Part shown: positions 56,857 to 64,000 of the stretch, piece after piece
Numbering within the stretch: the first letter of the stretch is position 1
How the letters are laid out: each line of letters starts with the position of its first letter
Origin: JAFAYN01 sp963733105
GTDB lineage: Bacteria > Gemmatimonadota > Gemmatimonadetes > Longimicrobiales > Longimicrobiaceae
Reading direction: 5' to 3'
NCBI GenBank assembly: GCA_963733105.1
Contig: CAVTCB010000007.1
Coordinates: 165,874 to 229,873, forward strand
DNA: 64,000 bases
Translations under genes and position numbers: made by a program
Notes under the pieces: generated by a model
The model's database searches: none
Seen by the model: only the letters and a program-made list of their open reading frames with translations
Told to the model about the DNA's origin: nothing

Positions 56857-57612
56857 CTACTCCTGCGAGACGAGCGCGAAGCGGCCCCCCTGGGGGTCCA
56901 GGCACTGGGCCATCCGGCCGCCGCCCGGGATCTCCATGGGCCCGTGCAGCACCTGGCCGCCGCGGTCGCGGGTGCGCGCCACCGCGGCGTCGAGGTCGTC
57001 CACCCTCACGTAGTACAGCCAGTGCGGGGGCTTCTCGTCCCACTTCGCGGCGTCGAACATCGCGCCCGTCGGCACGTCCTCGGCGTCGTCCGGGTGGCGG
57101 AAGATGAGGTAGGAGCCCATCTCCCCCATGTCCATGGTGCTCGAGTGCTTCCAGCCGAAGAGCGCGGAGTAGAACTCCCACGCGCTCGCGTGGTCGGTGG
57201 TGTGGAGCTCGTGCCATTCGAAGAAGCCGGTCTCCGGCCGGGCGGGGGCCTCCGAGCCGGCGCCGGGGGTGAACAGCGAGAACGACGCGCCCTGCGGATC
57301 GGCGACGATGGCGAAGCGTCCCACCTCCGGGATGTCGGTGCCGGGGGTGAGGACCCGGCCGCCGAGCTCCTCCGCACGCGCGGCCGCCGCGTCCACGTCC
57401 TCCACGGCGAGGTGCGCCATCCAGTGCGGGGGCACGCCGGCCTGCTCCGTCACGCCCCCCACCGGCGTCTCGCCCGCCACCCACATGGAGTAGCCCGGGC
57501 CCTCGCCCCACTCCTGGACCTTCCAGCCGACCACCTCCGTGTAGAAGGCCTTCGCCGCCTCCACGTCGTCGGTCATGAGGTCGTACCAGACACCGCGTCC
57601 CCTGTAGCTCAT
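56857..57612 (-). CDS. Two-domain VOC/glyoxalase protein
   Basis: The 251-residue protein has two consecutive VOC domains. The first has VWYDLMTDDVEAAKAFYTE and FAIVADPQGASFSLF, the second FEWHELHTTDHASAWEFYS and MAQCLDPQGGRFALV. Proteins of this form are annotated as hydroxylase-like or glyoxalase relatives; the substrate is unknown. It belongs to the operon with the TetR regulator and two SRPBCC proteins. Confidence 0.9.
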   Translation of the reverse strand: MSYRGRGVWYDLMTDDVEAAKAFYTEVVGWKVQEWGEGPGYSMWVAGETPVGGVTEQAGVPPHWMAHLAVEDVDAAAARAEELGGRVLTPGTDIPEVGRFAIVADPQGASFSLFTPGAGSEAPARPETGFFEWHELHTTDHASAWEFYSALFGWKHSSTMDMGEMGSYLIFRHPDDAEDVPTGAMFDAAKWDEKPPHWLYYVRVDDLDAAVARTRDRGGQVLHGPMEIPGGGRMAQCLDPQGGRFALVSQE

Positions 57613-57658
57613 CGGTCCTCTCCTGTGGGTGGGAATGGGATGGGAAGAGCCGGGCCGC

Positions 57659-58081
57659 CTACCAGAGAGCCCGGAGCTGGTCCAGCGCGCTCGACCACCC
57701 CTCGCGGTGGCCGTCGCGGCTTTCCTGGGTCTCGAAGCCCGTCTGCGTCAGGACGAGCCGGGTCGCGTCGCCCTTGGGGTGGAGCTCCACGGTGAGCACG
57801 GTCTCGGGGGTGCTGCCCCCGTCGCGCCGCCAGGCGTGCGTGTACGCCACCCGCTCCGGCGGGGCGACCTCGCGGTAGGTGCCGGACGCCTCGTGCCGCG
57901 CCCCGCCCGGCTCCTGCATGACCACCCGCCACCCGCCGCCCACCCGCAGGTCGGTGTCGCCGTCCACCACCGTGAGCCCCTCGGGCGCCGACCAGCGCCG
58001 GAGCAGCTCCGGCTGCGTCAGCGCCGCGAACACGCGCTCGCGGTCGGCGGGGATGGTCCGCTCCAGCGTCAGCTCGATCAT
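57659..58081 (-). CDS. SRPBCC (AHSA1-like) protein
   Basis: The 140-residue protein begins MIELTLERTIPADRERVFAAL and shows the AHSA1/START-like pattern (PELLRRWSAPEG, VGGGWRVVMQEP, GTYREVAPPERVAYTHAW, closing HREGWSSALDQLRAL). The ATG at 58079-58081 is chosen over a longer frame. It is the second gene of the TetR-led operon, 26 bp after tetR. Confidence 0.9.
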   Translation of the reverse strand: MIELTLERTIPADRERVFAALTQPELLRRWSAPEGLTVVDGDTDLRVGGGWRVVMQEPGGARHEASGTYREVAPPERVAYTHAWRRDGGSTPETVLTVELHPKGDATRLVLTQTGFETQESRDGHREGWSSALDQLRALW

Positions 58082-58107
58082 GCCGGCCTCCCGTGTGTGG
58101 GTCGTCG

Positions 58108-58722
58108 TCACGGCCTCAGCCGCTCCAGGTAGTCGCACGCGGCTTCACCCGCGCGGGTCATCAGCGCCTCGTCCCCCGAGTGCTTCCCGGTGCCCCAGAT
58201 CCCCATCTGCATGGCGACGATCAGCGCCGCCGCGTCGTGCGGGTCCACGCCGGGGTGGACCTTCCCCCGCTCCACGCCGTCCGCGAGCGCCGCCGCGAAG
58301 GTGCCGCGCCACTCGGCGTAGGCCCGTTCGATCCGGGTGCGGAACCCCTCGTCCAGCGGGGACATCTCCTGCGCCAGGTTGTTTAGCGGGCAGCCCAGCG
58401 CCCACGAGCCGCTCTCCACGTCCTCGCGGACGTACCGCCGGAAGGCCGCCTGCATCGCGGCCACCGGGTCCGCCGAGCCGGCCACCGGCTCCAGCCAGCG
58501 CTGCTCCAGCAGGGGGACGACGACCTCGTCCATGACCGCGTAGCCGAGATCCTGCTTCCCGGCGAAGTGGTGGAAGAGGGCGCCCTTGGTGACCCCGGCG
58601 GCCTCCGTGATCCGGTTGAGGCTCCCGCCCTGGAAGCCGTGCCGGTAGAACTCGGCGAAGGCGGCGTCGAGGATCTTCCGCCGGGTGACGTCCGGGCGCC
58701 TGGGAGCGTGTGCGGTTGCCAT
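58108..58722 (-). CDS. TetR-family transcriptional regulator
   Basis: The 204-residue protein has a TetR HTH (TRRKILDAAFAEFYRHGFQG, then ITEAAGVTKGALFHHFAGKQDL) and a C-terminal ligand domain (GCPLNNLAQEMSPLDEGF). It is the first gene of an operon with two SRPBCC proteins and a VOC protein, and a perfect 11-4-11 palindrome lies just before its ATG. It most likely represses this operon and is released by a small molecule handled by the other products. Confidence 0.93.
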   Translation of the reverse strand: MATAHAPRRPDVTRRKILDAAFAEFYRHGFQGGSLNRITEAAGVTKGALFHHFAGKQDLGYAVMDEVVVPLLEQRWLEPVAGSADPVAAMQAAFRRYVREDVESGSWALGCPLNNLAQEMSPLDEGFRTRIERAYAEWRGTFAAALADGVERGKVHPGVDPHDAAALIVAMQMGIWGTGKHSGDEALMTRAGEAACDYLERLRP

Positions 58723-58727
58723 GGAGT

Positions 58728-58753
58728 TAACATACCGACCAATCGGTATGTTA
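58728..58753. promoter_or_regulatory. TetR operator of the SRPBCC/VOC operon
   Basis: TAACATACCGA and TCGGTATGTTA form a perfect inverted repeat around CCAA, starting six bases upstream of the tetR start codon. Confidence 0.8.
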
Positions 58754-58783
58754 GTCAACGATTTTCTTCCAAGACGACCAGCC

Positions 58784-59524
58784 TCACGCACCGGCCACCA
58801 CCAGGCGGTAGCCGACGTCCAGCTCCTCGCGCTCCCGGAGGTCCGCGTTCCGCTCCTCCCAGATCCCGTCCGCCAGGTCGCGACGCAGGCGCGCCAGCCC
58901 CTCCTCGACGTCGGGGAGGCGCGCGAAGGCGGAGATCGCCCCGCGCACGCCGGCGTCCAGGTACGCCTCCGGGCGGCGCCAGTACGCGCCCAGGAACCCG
59001 TCCGCGCAGTCCCACGGAACGGGGACGGGGACGACGTCGGCGCCTCCCAGGGCGCGGGCCAGCGCGTCCGGCGGCGGAAAGACCCGCCGGTCCTGCTCCA
59101 CGATGTCGGGGAAGTAGTCGCGCACCAGCCAGAAACCCTCCGCGCCGGGGTCGCAGGTGAGGACCACCACCCGCTCCCGCGCCACGCGCGCCAGCTCCGC
59201 CACCCCCGCCCCCCAGTCGGGCCAGTGGTGGAGCGTCAGCACGGCCAGCGCGGCGTCGAACGAGGCGTCGCGGAAAGGGAGCGCGGACGCGACCGCCCGG
59301 ACGGCGGGGGCCGCGCCCGCGGGCCGCTGGGCGACCATCGTGGCGGAGGGCTCCACGGCGACCACCGGGCGGTCCGCCGGCTCGTAGGAGCCTGCGCCCG
59401 CGCCGACGTTCACCACGGAGCGGGCCCCGCCGAGCGCGCGGTGGATGCGCGACGCGATGCGCGGGTCCGGGCGGCGGAACCGGCCGTACCCCGTGCCTAT
59501 GCGGTCGTAGAGCTGGGTCCGCAC
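58784..59524 (-). CDS. Class I SAM-dependent methyltransferase
   Basis: The 246-residue protein has motif I VVNVGAGAGSYEPAD (about residues 37-51), the acidic VAVEPSATMV, ALPFRDASFDAALAVLTLHHW and a C-terminal cap. These are Methyltransf_11-type landmarks. The substrate is unknown. It ends 31 bp before the TetR operator and is divergent from the AAC(3)-like gene, with an 89-bp gap. Confidence 0.9.
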   Translation of the reverse strand: MRTQLYDRIGTGYGRFRRPDPRIASRIHRALGGARSVVNVGAGAGSYEPADRPVVAVEPSATMVAQRPAGAAPAVRAVASALPFRDASFDAALAVLTLHHWPDWGAGVAELARVARERVVVLTCDPGAEGFWLVRDYFPDIVEQDRRVFPPPDALARALGGADVVPVPVPWDCADGFLGAYWRRPEAYLDAGVRGAISAFARLPDVEEGLARLRRDLADGIWEERNADLREREELDVGYRLVVAGA

Positions 59525-59613
59525 CGTCCCGACCTCCGGAGAGAGGTTCCCTTCATGCCGCCACCCGCTCCATCTTGTAGCATGTCCCCGCCGACGAGGA
59601 AAGGGAGGAGCGC

Positions 59614-60411
59614 ATGACGGAGGATCGGACCGGCAGGAGAGAGATCGGGAAGGACGAGGTGGCGGCCCAGCTCCGCGCGCTGGGAGTCGAGGAGGGCGGG
59701 GTGCTGCTGGTGCACACCTCCTTCCGCGCCGTGCGGCCGGTGGAGGGAGGACCGGCCGGCCTGGTCGAGGCGCTCCTCGACGCCCTGGGCCCCGGCGGCA
59801 CCCTGGTGATGCCGTCCTGGACGGGGGACGACGCCACCCCCTTCGACCCGGCGGCCACCCCGGCGTCGCCGGACCTCGGCGTGGTGGCGGACACCTTCTG
59901 GCGGCTCCCCGGAGTGGCGCGCAGCGACCACCCGTTCGCCCTGGCGGCGGCCGGGCCGCGGGCGGCGCAGGTGACGGCGGACCCGCTCCCCCTCCCGCCC
60001 CACGCCCCCGCCAGCCCGGTGGGCCGCGTGCACGACCTGGACGGGCAGGTGCTCCTCCTCGGCGTCGGCCACGACGCCGACACGACGCTCCACCTGGCGG
60101 AGATCCTCGGGGGCGCCCCGTACCGGGTGCCGAAGCACGTCACGGTCCTGCGGGACGGGCGCCCGGCGCGGGTGGAATACGGGGAGAACGACCACTGCTG
60201 CGAGAGGTTCGCGCTGGCGGACGGGTGGCTGCGGGCGCGGGGCTTCCAGCGGGAGGGGCCCGTGGGACACGCGCACGCGCGGCTCGCGCGCTCGCGGGAC
60301 GTGGTGGCCGTCGCGCTGGAGCAGCTGGCCCGGGACCCGCTCGTCTTCCTCCATCCCCCCGGCGCCGGGTGCGGCGAGTGCGACCAGGCCCGGGCGAGCG
60401 TCGCCGCCTGA
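59614..60411 (+). CDS. AAC(3)-family aminoglycoside N-acetyltransferase
   Basis: The 265-residue protein matches the antibiotic N-acetyltransferase family: VLLVHTSFRAV, GGTLVMPSWTGDD, RSDHPFALAAAGPRA (with the His), SPVGRVHDLDGQVLLLGVG and TTLHLAEILGG. Known members acetylate the 3-amino group of 2-deoxystreptamine aminoglycosides using acetyl-CoA; others act on unknown amines. Its stop is 6 bp from the stop of the convergent NRPS gene. It may protect against, or modify, an amine-containing product, but this is only inferred. Confidence 0.88.
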   Translation: MTEDRTGRREIGKDEVAAQLRALGVEEGGVLLVHTSFRAVRPVEGGPAGLVEALLDALGPGGTLVMPSWTGDDATPFDPAATPASPDLGVVADTFWRLPGVARSDHPFALAAAGPRAAQVTADPLPLPPHAPASPVGRVHDLDGQVLLLGVGHDADTTLHLAEILGGAPYRVPKHVTVLRDGRPARVEYGENDHCCERFALADGWLRARGFQREGPVGHAHARLARSRDVVAVALEQLARDPLVFLHPPGAGCGECDQARASVAA

Positions 60412-60417
60412 GCGGCG

Positions 60418-63400
60418 TCACCCCTCTTCGAGGAGGCGCATCACCTCCTCGTCCGACAGCTCCGCGACGCGCGCCAGCTCCTCGTCCACCTCCCACCCCT
60501 CCAGCCGGGTGACGGGCCGGAGCGCCGCCACCCGCTCCGCCAGCGCGGCCACGGTGGGGGCCTCGAAGACGGCCCGCAGGGGGAGCTCCACGTCCAGCGC
60601 CTCGCGGACGCGGGAGACGATGCGCGTGGCGAGGAGGGAGTGGCCGCCCAGCTCGAAGAAGTCGTCGTGCACGCCGACGCGCTCCACCCGCAGCACCGCG
60701 GCGAAGATCTCCGCCAGCGCCGCCTCCGTCGGGTCGCGCGGGGGGACGTGCTCGCGCGCGGAGGCGGCTCCCTCCGGGTCGGGGAGGGCGCGGCGGTCCA
60801 GCTTCCCCGCCGGGGTGAGGGGGAGCGCGTCCAGCACCACGAAGGCCGAGGGGACCATGTGCTCGGGGAGCCGCGCCCGGAGCCGGGCGCGCAGCTCCCC
60901 CGAGGCGGGGCCCCCATCGCGCGCGGCGACCCAGGCCACCAGCCGCATCTCCCCGGAGGCGTCCGGGCGCGCGCCGCAGGCGGCGTCCTCCACCCCCGGG
61001 CACTCCCGGAGCAGCGCCTCCACCTCCCCCGGCTCGATGCGGAAGCCGCGCACCTTGACCTGCTGGTCCGTGCGCCCCAGGAACTCCAGCACCCCCCCCG
61101 CCAGCCACCGCACCCGGTCCCCCGTCCGGTACAGCCGCGCCCCCGCCTCGCCCGAGAACGGGTCCGGGACGAAGCGCTCCGCCGTCGCCTCCGCACGCCC
61201 CGCGTACCCCCGCGCCAGGAGCCCCCCCAGGTGCAGCTCCCCCGGCACCCCCACCGGCGCCGGCAGCCCCCCCGCGTCCAGCACGTACGCCCTCCGTCCC
61301 GCCAGCGGCCTCCCCACCGGCGCCGCACTCTCCCCGAGCTCCCCCGGGAAGCCCTCCGGCACCTCGTACACGGTCGCCGTGACCACCGTCTCCGTCGGCC
61401 CGTACGCGTTGACCAGCCGCACGCCGCCTCCCGCCCGCTCCCTCCACCGCGGCACCGCCGCCGCCGGGAGCGCGTCCCCCCCCAGCACCAGGAGCCGCAG
61501 CCCCCCCGGCGCCCCCACCCCCTCCTCCACCGCCGTCCTCCAGAACGCGGGGGGGAAGTTCGCCACGGTCACGCCCAGCGCCTCCGCCCGCGCCGCCCAC
61601 TCCGCCGGCGCCCACGGCTCCGGCCCCCGCAGCACCAGCGCCGCGCCATGCAGCAGGGGGAGGAGGACCTGCTCCAGCGACACGTCGAAGGAGGCCGAGG
61701 CGAACTGGAGCACCCGGTCCGCCGGCCCGATCTCCAGCGCGCGCGCCATGGCCCGCAGGTGCGCGGCCGCCGCGCGGTGCTCCACGGCGACGCCCTTGGG
61801 GGTGCCGGTGGAACCGGAGGTGTAGACGACGTACGCCAGGTTGGCGGGGGAGACCTGAGCGTGCGTCGGCTCCGGTGGGCCCTCACCCGGCTCGCTTAGG
61901 CTCGCCACCCTCTCCCAATTCTGGGAGAGGGTTGATGTACCCTCGTTGTTCTCCCCCTCTCCCAGCATTGGGAGAGGGGGCCGGGGGGTGAGGGCCTCTT
62001 CCGGACGCGCTCCGACCCTGTCGTGCTCCCCTCCCCCCTTGTGGGGGAGGGGCCGGGGGTGGGGGGTACCCACGCGCACCACCTCCCCCCCGAACCCCGT
62101 CACCCACTCCCCTGCCCCGCCGTCCGTCACCAGCACCCGCGCCCCGGAGTCCTCCAGCATGTACGCCAGGCGCTCCGCCGGGTACGACGGGTCCAGGGGG
62201 ACGTAGACGCCGCCCGCCTTGAAGGTCGCGAGCATGGCGGCCACCAGCTCCGGACTCCACTCCAGGCACACGCCCACACGGACCTCCGGCCCCGCTCCAC
62301 GCTCGCGCAGGAGGGCCGCGAGCGCGTCCGCGCGACGGTCCAGCTCGGCGTAGGTCAGCGTCTCGTCAGCGGAGACCAGGGCGACGGCGTCCAGGGTGCG
62401 CGCGGCCTGTGCGGCGAAGAGGCCGTGCACCGTCTCCTCCCCGGGCTCCGCGGGGCCGCCGTGGCTCCAGCCCAGGATCTCCTCGCGCTCCCCGGCGGTG
62501 AGCGGGTCCAGGGTGGAGATGCGGGCGTCGGGAGCGGCGGCCATCTGCGCCAGCACCCGGGTGAAGTGCCCGGCCATCCGCTCCGCGGTCGCGGCGTCGA
62601 ACAGGGCACGGCGGTAGGTCACCGACCCGTCCAGCCGCCCGTCGGCATCCACCATTCCCAGGCCCAGGTCGAACTTGGCCGCCTCCAGGTTCGCCTGGAT
62701 CGTCCCCACCTCCAGGCTGCCGAGCCGCTTCCCCGGGCCCTCCAGGTTGTTCAGCGAGAACATCACCTGGAAGAGCGGAGAGTGCAGGAGGGAGCGCTCC
62801 GGCTGGAGCTCCTCCACCAGCCGCTCGAAGGGGACGTCCTGGTGCGCGAAGGCGCCCAGCGCCGCCTCCCGGACGCGCCCCAGCAGCTCGCGGACGGCGG
62901 GATTGCCGGAAAGGTCCACCCGGAGCACCAGCGTGTTCACGAAGAAGCCGATCAGCCCCTCCAGCTCCTTCCTCCCCCGCCCCGCCACCGACGTACCCAC
63001 GCTGACGTCCTCCGCGCCGGCGTAGCGCCCCAGCAGGAGCTGCCACGCCGCGAGCAGCGCCATGAACGGCGTCGCGCCCTCGGCACGGGCGAGGGCGCGC
63101 ACCCCCGCCGCCGTCTCCTCGGAAAGGAGGAAGCGGTGCGTCCCGGCCTCCACGCCCGGGGGTGCCGTGCGGGGACGGTCCGTCGGGAGCTCCAGGACCG
63201 GGGGGGCGCCCGCCAGCCGCTCCCTCCACCACCCGAGCTGCGCCTCCAGCGCCTCGCCCGACAGCCGCTCCCGCTGCCAGACGGCGAAGTCGGCGTACTG
63301 CACGGGGAGCTCGGGGAGCGGCGACGGCTCGCCGCGGGAGAACGCCTCGTACAGCGCCGACAGCTCGCGGACCAGGACCGCCAGCGACCACCCGTCGCTG

Positions 63401-63939
63401 ACCGCGTGGTGCATGGAGAGGAGGAGTGCCCACTCCTCCTCGTCCACCCTGGCCAGGAAGACGCGGAAGAGCGGCCCCCGCTCCAGGTGGAACGGGCGCC
63501 GCGTCTCCCCCGCCACCAGGCGCCGCAGCTCCGGGTCGCGGGCCTCGTGCGGGAGCCCGCGGAGGTCCGCCAGCGGGAGGGGGACGGGCGCGGGGGGAAG
63601 GACCACCTGCACCGGCTCGTCGCCCTCCGCGGCGAACACGGTGCGCAGCGACTCCTGCCGGCGCGCCACCTCGGTGAGCGCCCGCGCCATGGCGCGCGGG
63701 TCCATCCGCCCGCGCAGCCGCAGCGGGGCCGGGATGACGTAGGCGGTGCTCCCGGGCTCCAGCCGGTCGATGAGCCAGAGCCGCTGCTGCGCGAAGGAGA
63801 GCGGCGCCGGCCCGCCCTCCTCCCTGGGGCGGACCCGGTCCGGGTCGCCGCCCGCGCCCGCGCGCTCGCGCAGCATCCGCTGCAGGAGAATGCGCCGCTC
63901 CGGCGAGAGCCCCGCGAGCTGCTCCGGGGGGAGGCTCAC
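60418..63939 (-). CDS. Nonribosomal peptide synthetase, C-A-T, with in-frame repeat insertion
   Basis: The 1,173-residue protein is one module: condensation domain (HHAVSDG at about residue 173), adenylation domain (YTSGSTG at about 703, NAYGPTE, YRTGDR) and carrier (GGHSLL at about 1096). The end has the short motif LSDEEVMRLLEEG, probably a docking segment. The A domain contains about 70 extra residues (about 622-692) between the A2 and A3 motifs, encoded by G/C palindromes of the intergenic REP-like family. The frame is kept. It starts with GTG two bases after the stop of another NRPS gene at the right edge, so they form one operon. The module has no release domain and likely passes its chain to the protein at 43.8-54.3 kb. 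Confidence 0.93.
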   Translation of the reverse strand: MSLPPEQLAGLSPERRILLQRMLRERAGAGGDPDRVRPREEGGPAPLSFAQQRLWLIDRLEPGSTAYVIPAPLRLRGRMDPRAMARALTEVARRQESLRTVFAAEGDEPVQVVLPPAPVPLPLADLRGLPHEARDPELRRLVAGETRRPFHLERGPLFRVFLARVDEEEWALLLSMHHAVSDGWSLAVLVRELSALYEAFSRGEPSPLPELPVQYADFAVWQRERLSGEALEAQLGWWRERLAGAPPVLELPTDRPRTAPPGVEAGTHRFLLSEETAAGVRALARAEGATPFMALLAAWQLLLGRYAGAEDVSVGTSVAGRGRKELEGLIGFFVNTLVLRVDLSGNPAVRELLGRVREAALGAFAHQDVPFERLVEELQPERSLLHSPLFQVMFSLNNLEGPGKRLGSLEVGTIQANLEAAKFDLGLGMVDADGRLDGSVTYRRALFDAATAERMAGHFTRVLAQMAAAPDARISTLDPLTAGEREEILGWSHGGPAEPGEETVHGLFAAQAARTLDAVALVSADETLTYAELDRRADALAALLRERGAGPEVRVGVCLEWSPELVAAMLATFKAGGVYVPLDPSYPAERLAYMLEDSGARVLVTDGGAGEWVTGFGGEVVRVGTPHPRPLPHKGGGEHDRVGARPEEALTPRPPLPMLGEGENNEGTSTLSQNWERVASLSEPGEGPPEPTHAQVSPANLAYVVYTSGSTGTPKGVAVEHRAAAAHLRAMARALEIGPADRVLQFASASFDVSLEQVLLPLLHGAALVLRGPEPWAPAEWAARAEALGVTVANFPPAFWRTAVEEGVGAPGGLRLLVLGGDALPAAAVPRWRERAGGGVRLVNAYGPTETVVTATVYEVPEGFPGELGESAAPVGRPLAGRRAYVLDAGGLPAPVGVPGELHLGGLLARGYAGRAEATAERFVPDPFSGEAGARLYRTGDRVRWLAGGVLEFLGRTDQQVKVRGFRIEPGEVEALLRECPGVEDAACGARPDASGEMRLVAWVAARDGGPASGELRARLRARLPEHMVPSAFVVLDALPLTPAGKLDRRALPDPEGAASAREHVPPRDPTEAALAEIFAAVLRVERVGVHDDFFELGGHSLLATRIVSRVREALDVELPLRAVFEAPTVAALAERVAALRPVTRLEGWEVDEELARVAELSDEEVMRLLEEG
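61863..62070. repeat. REP-like palindromes inserted in the NRPS A domain
   Basis: Three palindromes lie here. 62023-62070 is a copy of the intergenic GTGCTCCCC family (copy f). CCCCCTCTCCCA/TGGGAGAGGGGG (61953-61980) and CCCTCTCCCA/TGGGAGAGGG (61908-61931) form a second class. All are read in frame as a low-complexity loop of the adenylation domain. Confidence 0.85.
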
Positions 63940-63941
63940 GC

Positions 63942-64000
63942 TCAGATGTCCCTGAGAAGGCGCATCACCTCCTCGTCCGAGAGGCCGGCCAGCTCCGCGA
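63942..64000 (-). CDS. C-terminal end of an upstream NRPS
   Basis: Only the last 18 codons are visible (AELAGLSDEEVMRLLRDI). They closely match the end of the adjacent C-A-T protein, so this is very likely another NRPS with the same C-terminal segment. Its stop is two bases from the next start. Confidence 0.75.
   Translation of the reverse strand, partial: AELAGLSDEEVMRLLRDI

Overview
The window is very GC-rich bacterial DNA with G or C at almost every third codon position. The gene content suggests a Gemmatimonadota bacterium of the Longimicrobium type: PadR regulators paired with duplicated FtsX/MacB-type permeases, a TonB-dependent receptor with a carboxypeptidase-regulatory N-terminal domain, many small lipoproteins, a LytS/LytTR two-component pair, an M3 peptidase and large nonribosomal peptide synthetases (NRPS). 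This assignment is inferred from gene content and style; no rRNA or tRNA gene is present to confirm it. No phage, transposase or CRISPR array was seen.

Layout. 1-2.6 kb: the end of an EAL-domain protein, a short DoxX-like gene, and MarR and LacI regulators with clear palindromic operators. 2.7-8 kb: a lipid/acyl block (KAS III-like enzyme, acyl-CoA synthetase, small membrane protein, sodium:solute symporter, MaoC-type hydratase). 8-10.6 kb: a TonB-dependent receptor. 10.8-13.9 kb: a tightly overlapping trio of esterase lipoprotein, acyl-CoA ligase and a small DUF2378-like protein. 13.9-18.7 kb: a toxin-antitoxin area in which a PadR-permease cassette lies between two 67-bp copies of a ParE gene fragment, followed by a PIN-domain toxin and its small partner. 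18.8-35 kb: housekeeping and signalling genes (methyltransferases, a PadR pair, M50 protease, RluA, TetR, RsgA, LuxR, LytS/LytTR, M3 peptidase). 35-43.7 kb: a Fic protein with a large palindrome at its promoter, an M20-type peptidase, a lipoprotein with an HExxH motif, and a two-gene operon of an unfamiliar SGxPNP-motif family behind a promoter-terminator leader. 43.8-64 kb: a split NRPS system read leftward: the end of one NRPS at the right edge, a C-A-T protein (60.4-63.9 kb), then after about 6 kb of small genes a C-A-T-C-A-T-C-A-T-TE protein (43.8-54.3 kb). An AAC(3)-family acetyltransferase gene lies between them.

The most striking non-coding feature is a dispersed element of about 133 bp, present in six near-full, one truncated and one internally deleted copy. 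It folds into four hairpins whose stems change by compensating substitutions between copies. Seven of the eight copies lie 5-26 nt after a stop codon in the sense orientation. A second family of about 45-bp G/C palindromes often follows it, and one member sits in frame inside the adenylation domain of the 60.4-63.9 kb NRPS. One copy of the large element, with its attached palindrome, also appears to have replaced the body of a TetR-controlled gene, leaving only its promoter, operator, ribosome binding site and first codons (25.3-25.5 kb).

Regulation is often visible. Perfect inverted repeats overlap the starts or promoters of the MarR, LacI, PadR (two), TetR (two) and Fic genes, and strong intrinsic terminators separate several transcription units.
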